This document shows, piece after piece, positions 7,223-11,954 of a stretch of 11,954 bases of DNA. Every line of letters starts with the position of its first letter. Positions within the stretch are counted from its first letter, which is position 1. The notes beneath the pieces were generated by a model that worked only from the letters and a program-made list of their open reading frames with translations, ran no database searches and was not told where the DNA came from. A program made the translations under genes and the position numbers. The stretch lies in NCBI GenBank assembly GCA_933822405.4, contig CAKOGP040001991.1, positions 1 to 11,954 of the forward strand. The letters run 5' to 3'. The stretch is from Cylindrotheca closterium. Taxonomy: Eukaryota; Bacillariophyta; Bacillariophyceae; Bacillariales; Bacillariaceae.

Positions 7223-7906
7223 CTACTTTGGTAGTAATGCGTAGTAATCCAAAGAGAACTTCAATTTTTTCCCAGTTTTTTTTCCTTGTTTGACCTGGGA
7301 CTCATCTTGATCATCATAACATTCTGCAAATTCACCAACCACGCCTACAATTGGGTTGTTGCTAGGGGGTGCGTTATCTTTGGTAAGCGGGTGATACATC
7401 CCGATTGTATCATCCAACAAACCCTACATTGCGATTCTGCTGGTCAACATCCCAAAAAAGACTATCTTGCAATTCTGGTCCATCAACTGAAGCATCCACC
7501 TGCAATTCACCTGCTTCTAGAATCTATTTGTCTGCTTCTTCATTTTATCCGCCGTCGACACCAGAAGTTTTCCATTCCTTCTCAGCCTTGTGTTTGGCCT
7601 TTGCCAGTCGAATCATATTGTTAGCATGGCACCACATTTCTTTATGAAGTCGTAGCACGGAGGTGGTTTGTTACCATAAGCCTCGGGGGGTGAGACAACA
7701 ACTGGAATTGACCTGGTTGTGTGATAATACCAGTAGTTATGCAATAAAGCTTTTATTTTAGACGCAATTGACCCAATCTCAAATCTGGCAAAAATGTAGG
7801 GCATGTTTGGGGGTTTGCGTTCACAGGCTCTCGCTCGTTTACGTTTGATCAACAGATGGTATAGGACATTTATCTTGTTTACTCCAAAACTGATGGTCCT
7901 GACCAA
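7223..7906 (-). pseudogene. Decayed unknown gene
   Basis: On the minus strand from 7906, an open frame ends at 7613 after the protein-like stretch NKPPPCYDFIKKCGAML. A one-base change carries the reading into NMIRLAKAKHKAEKEWKTSG before a TAA near 7530. A further frame gives VDASVDGPELQDSLFWDVDQ. The last piece, 7420 to 7223, reads MYHPLTKDNAPPSNNPIVGV and then AECYDDQDESQVKQGKKTGK. At least three frame breaks separate the pieces. A Lys-rich basic tail follows an acidic patch. I see no domain that I can name; a transposase or host gene remnant would both fit. It converges tail-to-tail with the plus-strand remnant at 6967-7117. Confidence 0.35.
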
Positions 7907-8187
7907 GCAGCTGTGCTCCTTCTATTGTCACCATCATCCCACAAGCTCCGGTGTGGTGCTGTGACCTTGTTTACCGTGAATGCAAATGAAGGCTACCGTG
8001 CTATTGCACACGCATGCAATGGTTCGTGTCCGTAAGTGAACGGGATCGGCCTTCGCGGAAGCCTGTCGATGAAACAATGATAACCACACTCTTTTTAAGA
8101 ATACAATTCGATCTACATTACTATCTTTAACATCTACTACTTTGTAAGTCAACACCCTCGTAATAACATAACAATTACATTTATATG
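7907..8187 (+). repeat. Probable 5' LTR region of the second copia element
   Basis: No partner LTR lies in the window, so this call rests on position: the sequence ends directly before a primer-binding-like motif and is followed by a leader and gag. The ending is ATTACATTTATATG, AT-rich as in the first LTR. The left boundary cannot be set. No protein-like frame was found here. Confidence 0.35.
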
Positions 8188-8206
8188 GTTTATCAGATCC
8201 AGCAAT
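8187..8206 (+). other. Primer-binding-like site of the second copia element
   Basis: GGTTTATCAGATCCAGCAAT matches the site after the first element's 5' LTR apart from one substitution and one missing A, although surrounding sequence is unrelated. This conservation supports a function in tRNA priming. Confidence 0.5.
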
Positions 8207-8250
8207 AACTGCCAAAAGTTATCCAACAAACAAAACGAAAATGAATGCGT

Positions 8251-8310
8251 TTGAAATGTATTGAAATGAATTGAAATGTATTGAAATGTATCGAAATGTA
8301 TCGAAATGCA
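8251..8310 (+). repeat. 10-bp tandem repeat, six copies
   Basis: The unit TTGAAATGTA repeats six times with exact 10-bp spacing: copies 1, 3 and 4 are identical, copy 2 ends in AA and copies 5-6 start TC. The short A-tracts fall once per helical turn. It is in the leader of the second copia element, and does not look coding. Confidence 0.85.
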
Positions 8311-8394
8311 ATGCCATCAAACGTTATGAATGTGATAATGAACATGATCACAAATACGAAATGACATCAAATGTTATGAACATTATGATGAACG

Positions 8395-8571
8395 GTGCTG
8401 AGCAACACCAACAAAAACTGTCACAAATGATGGTGCTGAGCAACACCAACGAAAACTGCCACGAATGGTGCTGAGCAACACCAACGAAAACTGCCACGAA
8501 TTGTGCTGAACAACACCAACAAAAACTGTTCGAATCGTGCTGAACAACACCAACAAAAACTGTTACAAATG
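8395..8571 (+). repeat. ~35-bp tandem repeat, five copies
   Basis: Units begin GTGCTGAGCAACACCAAC at 8395, 8433, 8468, 8503 and 8537 (38, 35, 35, 34 and about 35 bp). Variation is mainly A/G and C/T (GAGCA or GAACA; CGAAAACTGCC or CAAAAACTGTC). Unit length not divisible by three and indels between units argue against translation. The array ends ~88 bp before the gag ATG. Confidence 0.9.
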
Positions 8572-8658
8572 AAAAGAAATGTGAACTAACAACTTGATGT
8601 ATGACATTGATACAGGCAACATGGCCGCGTTCCTCCTTTCTTCACTGTACACGACGAC

Positions 8659-10281
8659 ATGGTCATCTGTGGCATTGACAATGTCACCCTCTTCCAAGGA
8701 CGCACACAAGCCGAGAGAATTGCTTACAAAATATTCTCGGACGATTTCACCACAACAATGGACAGCACCATTGACAAACTAAACAAAGAGTTCAAGACCC
8801 TTGCAGGATTGACGATTGCGCAAGGACAGATACGCTTGATGCCAGCTATCAAAAAGAACATCCGTGCATTCATCCAATGGTGCAGAGACGAGATTCGCAT
8901 GGGACGAGACCCTACCACAACGCCATTCCCCGTCGTTGATGCAGCCAAACTGCTCAGACGCATGAAAACACACGAACAATACGTGTATGGCTCCAAGTTG
9001 ATGTCGCAACAAGCACTACCACAAGATTTCACCAACAATGTCCAATGGGAAGATTGGTGCCCAACGTTCGAAAATTACCTTCGCACCATACCAGGAAGAG
9101 ACGGTGTGCCACTAAGCTACATTGTGAGGATGAACAATACAGGAATGCCCACCCTGCACAAAGATTTCTTGGAAACCTACGTCAACATGGCACCACACGT
9201 TGGCGAAGCATATGTCATGGATAACGCCAAAGTCCTAGTCCTTCTCAGCAAGTTTATTGTGGGGAATACCAAAGCTGAAGCGACTCTCCAAGCCATCAAC
9301 ATTGCAGGCAATGGAAGAGAAGCATTCAACGCACTACGTACCCACTACAAAGGCGAAGGAATAATAGCCAGCGACATTGTCGAAGCTGAACACACCATCA
9401 AAGAACTGTGTTACGTTGGCGAAAAACCAAAATTGAACTGGTCCATGTTTGAACGAATGTTAAAGAAAGTGTATGCAACATGCGACAAACATGAGGGGAC
9501 AGAAGTCCATTCAGACGCAATGAAACTGCGTAGCCTACAAAACAAGGTTACAGCACCATTCCTACAACTGAACAAGACGGCAATCAATACGGAAATTGGC
9601 AAAAGACCAATGTTGATGACTTTCACGACAGCATTGCAAATCTACTGAACTGCAGTGAGAGAAAAGTTTCCCCAGGGAACCAGCAATGCAACCGATAGGG
9701 GACGATACTTGGGCGAAACTAGGGCTGACAACGATCGCGACAGAAGCAGAAGCCAAAATGATGGAGGAGGCAACAAACGTCGCAACAAAGAAGAAATTAC
9801 TCTGAGTAATGGAGAGAAGATCTGGTACCATCCTAGCTACCTTTTCTCTCGGACACACCTGCAAGCGTTTACCAACAAGCAACGTGAGCGTATGGCGAAG
9901 GAAAGAGCCGCATACAGAGAAAGTCAAGGATTACCAGCAAGAAGGGCAACGGGACAAGCCGCACAAACGCAACAAGTGGAAACGCAGCTGGCGGAATTGC
10001 AAGCCGAAGTAGCATCGATTAGATCCAACAACGTACCTGCTACCATCCCAGCCAAAGCAGCCACGCAGATATCACAAGTGACTATGGGAACGACTGGAAC
10101 TACAGCAATGGGCGGATGCAACCAACAGGCAAACAACCAACAGGCAAGCGGTAGAACCTGAAACGCGATAAGTGAGATCAGACAAATTGCAAGGGCGATC
10201 TCATCCAACACAGCCGCATCCCAGCGACCAGTGCAACAACCAACACCAATAATAATAATAACTGAAACATTAATCGATTAA
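8659..10281 (+). pseudogene. gag: Gag of the second copia element, interrupted by two in-frame TGA codons
   Basis: ATG 8659 starts MVICGIDNVTLFQGRT. The frame is open to TGA 9646-9648, resumes in phase with TAVREKFPQGTSN to TGA 10159-10161, and ends at TAA 10279-10281. Blocks typical of diatom CoDi Gag as I recall them: IRAFIQWCRDEIRMGRDP, WEDWCPTFENYLRTIPGRDG, KALL-like helices around LSKFIVGNT, and MKLRSLQNKVTAPFLQLNK. After the first stop the protein is Arg/Lys-rich, then has ITLSNGEKIWYHPSYLF and an alanine/glutamine coiled-coil-like part (VETQLAELQAEVASI). Intact protein forms the capsid. CGA-to-TGA change would explain the first stop (Arg after QIY). Upstream of 8659 a TGA closes the frame within 70 bp, so no earlier ATG is available. 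No CCHC knuckle is seen, and Pol is missing. Confidence 0.78.
10248..10261. repeat. (AAT)4 microsatellite at the copia/LINE junction
   Basis: AATAATAATAATAA lies where the gag tail stops looking like Gag. On the minus strand it reads TTATTATTATTATT and could be the 3' microsatellite tail of the LINE. It also reads as four Ile codons in the gag frame, so its origin is ambiguous. Confidence 0.4.
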
Positions 10282-10479
10282 ATGCTAGATAGCGCATATG
10301 ATTGCCGGTGGAATGATCGGCTGTAAAGGTCAAGTACTGTGGAGCGGCGAGTCAACAACAAGTTTGAACCATGTGAGGCGTCTGATAATCAGAAGTTGCT
10401 CTAGTCAGAACCAGATGGTTCGGACTCTACCCGCAACGTGGCGGGGTGATTTTGGGGCGTTGCTTCCACAAAACATTGT
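10262..10479 (-). other. 3' untranslated end of the LINE
   Basis: After the minus-strand stop at 10480-10482 about 218 bp remain before the (AAT)4 junction. I see no protein-like frame, hairpin or second gene. A 3' UTR of a LINE is the simplest reading. Confidence 0.35.
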
Positions 10480-11954
10480 TCAAGAGGAGTGGTCCGCAGG
10501 GTGGAAGGAGCAATGACGAATACGGCGTTGGGGCGCCAAAGCGCGGCGGTAGGCCGTGCGTTCCATCCTCACCAGCTTCAACCACTCTTCATGATCTACC
10601 AGTGGTTTGTGCAAGACTGTCCGGCACTTGACCGACAGCATGCGTTGGACAACCTTAGGGAGGTCAGTTGGACCCATATCAAACTGGTTGTGTATCCCGT
10701 CATTGACCTGTTGGCTGCGCTCTTGTAACTGTACATTCTCCTCCAAGTGTTGTACCGAGTTCCGATGTTCCCACAACTGGAAGCCCAGCAAAATCAACTG
10801 ATGCAAGAGGCGTGAGGCCCATAAGGTCGGAGAGCGTTGGCTCCCGCGCGACTGCAGATATTCCTCCTGCAACGGGGCCCATTGGCGGGACAATCTTCCT
10901 TCCAATAGCCCTTGGTAGCCAATGCATTGCTGGGATCGGAAGGCGCTGCGCAGTTGACCTGGTACCACTTGGATGGACGGTAGGGATGGATCGCGAACCC
11001 CTTAAATGGGGGAGAGGAGGGCATGTTTGATGGCCGGATCTGTCACTTGTGTTTCCAGCCATGAATCCAGGGCCACTATCCGGCGATCCCATTCAGCGCT
11101 GGTGGATGGAGCCATACATCGAGGTACGTGTAGGTGATCTTCAAACTCGCCATAGCATGGGCATGCAGAAGAGGTGTCATATCCCCATCGCACCTTAAAC
11201 TTGCCAACACCGCACATACCCACCATGTGCTTTGTGGTCCAGCGTTGAACGCCCGCTGGGAGAGATCGCATGGCCCAGGCCAGACTGGTCCAGTCGGTTT
11301 TCGACTCCGCCTCTGGGGTGACTGTGAGTTTCTCGCGCCACCAGCTCTTGGATGTAGTCTGGGTCCAATCGAGACTGCTTAACGTCCCCGATATAGACAG
11401 CGGCCAACTCAGTAAAGAAGCGAGCATTGGGTGCAATCAGTTGGTTAGAAGCCTCCAACTGATGGCAGTATGCCACTGCCCAATTATCCACTTCAACATT
11501 CCTTTTGGACCACCAAGACAGGGACGAAAAGGACGTAGCATGGTGAAGGTGACCATACACATGACTAGGCTCCCACAAGGCTTTGGAGCGCGCAAGGGCC
11601 TCGCGGAGGGAAGAGACCAGGTCAAACTGCGCCTGTTGGGGAGTGACTCGATTATCGCTAAAGGTATTGAGAAGGGCGGAAAACCCATCGCACGCAATCC
11701 TTACGCGGGGTTTCAATTGGAGCGTCGGCGCCCACTGGTGTAGCAACCAGTCAACAACCATGATGCCGGCGAGCAGGCCGATCAGTTCACTCCGATAGGC
11801 GCTTTGGTCCTGGGGCAATCCGGGAGTCTGGCACCGAACAATGATGCGGTCCTTCTCCCCTTTTCTTGGGAGTAGTTGTACAGCCGCCGTTCCCAGGTCT
11901 CGCTTGTATGATCCGTCGCTTATCACGCAGAGGTGGCCAGACAGTAAGGCCTCC
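10480..11954 (-). pseudogene. LINE ORF2 C-terminus: RNase H, zinc knuckle and C-terminal domain, three frameshifts
   Basis: The frame is open at the window edge and reads EALLSGHLCVISDGSYK; the RNase H acids are Asp in ISDGSY (codon at 11915-11917), Glu in AYRSELIGLL, Asp in RIACDGFSALL and Asp in NVEVDNWAVAY. With a shift near 11325-11340 the reading passes through KLTVTPEAESKTDW and WGYDTSSACPCYGEFEDHLH, a CxC...H...C knuckle ending VPRC. A second shift at a C5 run near 11012 gives FKGFAIHPYRPSKWYQ. A third near 10950-10975 gives LEGRLSRQWAPLQEEYLQ and LLGFQLWEHRNSVQHLEE, ending at TGA 10480-10482. In a working element the RNase H degrades template RNA during target-primed reverse transcription, and the knuckle binds nucleic acid. 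The three indels make it inactive unless they are sequence errors. Confidence 0.72.
11330..11954 (-). pseudogene. RNase H domain of the LINE (longest intact stretch), partial at the right edge
   Basis: About 205 residues in one frame hold the complete DEDD pattern of a type I RNase H plus HVYGHLHHATSFSSLSWW, where the His-containing loop is expected before the last Asp. The frame carries on out of phase to 11195, but from ~11330 that tail (THSHPRGGVENR) is out-of-frame translation. The missing upstream part should be the RT. Confidence 0.7.

Larger units (their letters stand above)
8187..10261 (+). mobile_element. 5' part of a second Ty1/copia (CoDi-like) element
   Basis: Primer-like site, repeat-rich leader and a long gag frame follow in order; protease, integrase, RT and RNase H are absent to the right. 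The Gag differs from that of the first element, so this is a separate family. The element stops where an oppositely oriented LINE 3' end begins, near an (AAT)4 run. Either the LINE inserted here and the rest of copia lies beyond the window, or the copy was truncated by deletion. Confidence 0.7.
10262..11954 (-). mobile_element. 3' end of a non-LTR retrotransposon (LINE), entering from the right edge
   Basis: On the minus strand the order is RNase H, Cys/His knuckle, C-terminal helical domain with LWEHRN, stop and 3' UTR. This order follows the RT in several stramenopile LINEs as I recall them. The RT and endonuclease would lie beyond 11954. The element opposes the copia gag. Confidence 0.7.

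Noticed and set aside
7934..8215. 93-codon minus-strand frame
   Set aside because: It overlaps the probable LTR end and primer site of the second copia element and has no protein-like features.
8271..8474. 67-codon frame across the leader repeats
   Set aside because: Made of tandem repeat units whose 10- and 35-bp lengths do not keep phase; repetitive translation only.
8395..8571. CRISPR-like array
   Set aside because: Units are contiguous with no unique spacers, and the context is a eukaryotic retrotransposon leader.
4112..10161. Alternative code with TGA as sense
   Set aside because: The LINE and other ORFs here use TGA as an ordinary terminator, and the affected frames also carry deletions, so decay explains the stops.

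Overview
The window looks like a transposon graveyard from a eukaryotic nuclear genome, most probably a diatom (inferred from recalled sequence style, not from a search). The pointers are two Ty1/copia-type elements whose Gag and Pol resemble the diatom CoDi group, and a LINE C-terminus with a tethered RNase H, a Cys/His knuckle and a LWEHRN motif. I see no prokaryotic operon, ribosome-binding sites, rRNA or tRNA.

Layout. (1) Positions 1-2211 on the minus strand hold a long open frame for a protein of unknown function. It has a Lys-rich N-terminus and a very acidic middle. One -1 frame change lets its reading continue past the left edge of the window. (2) Positions 2214-3155 hold two direct copies of a ~136-bp repeat flanking a decayed acidic ORF; copy 1 sits immediately upstream of the gene in (1). 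(3) Positions 3486-6961 (+) are a complete but internally deleted copia insertion: paired 142-bp LTRs (9 mismatches), a CCAG(C) target duplication, a primer-binding-like site, broken gag, reverse transcriptase and RNase H. Protease, integrase and the RT C-terminal part are missing. If the element is removed, a short open frame reads across the empty site. (4) Positions 6967-7906 hold remnants of two convergent genes. (5) About 7950-10261 (+) is the 5' part of a second, different copia element: a probable LTR end, the same primer-site motif, a leader with a 10-bp x6 and a 35-bp x5 tandem repeat, and a gag frame with two in-frame TGA stops. Its pol is absent. (6) Positions 10262-11954 (minus) are the 3' end of a LINE with three frameshifts, entering from the right edge and meeting the copia gag tail at an (AAT)4 stretch.

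Nothing here looks like a working multi-gene pathway. The points of interest are the unknown acidic protein and its repeated upstream segment, the unusual LTR ends and deletion structure of the first copia element, the structured leader of the second, and the insertion junctions.
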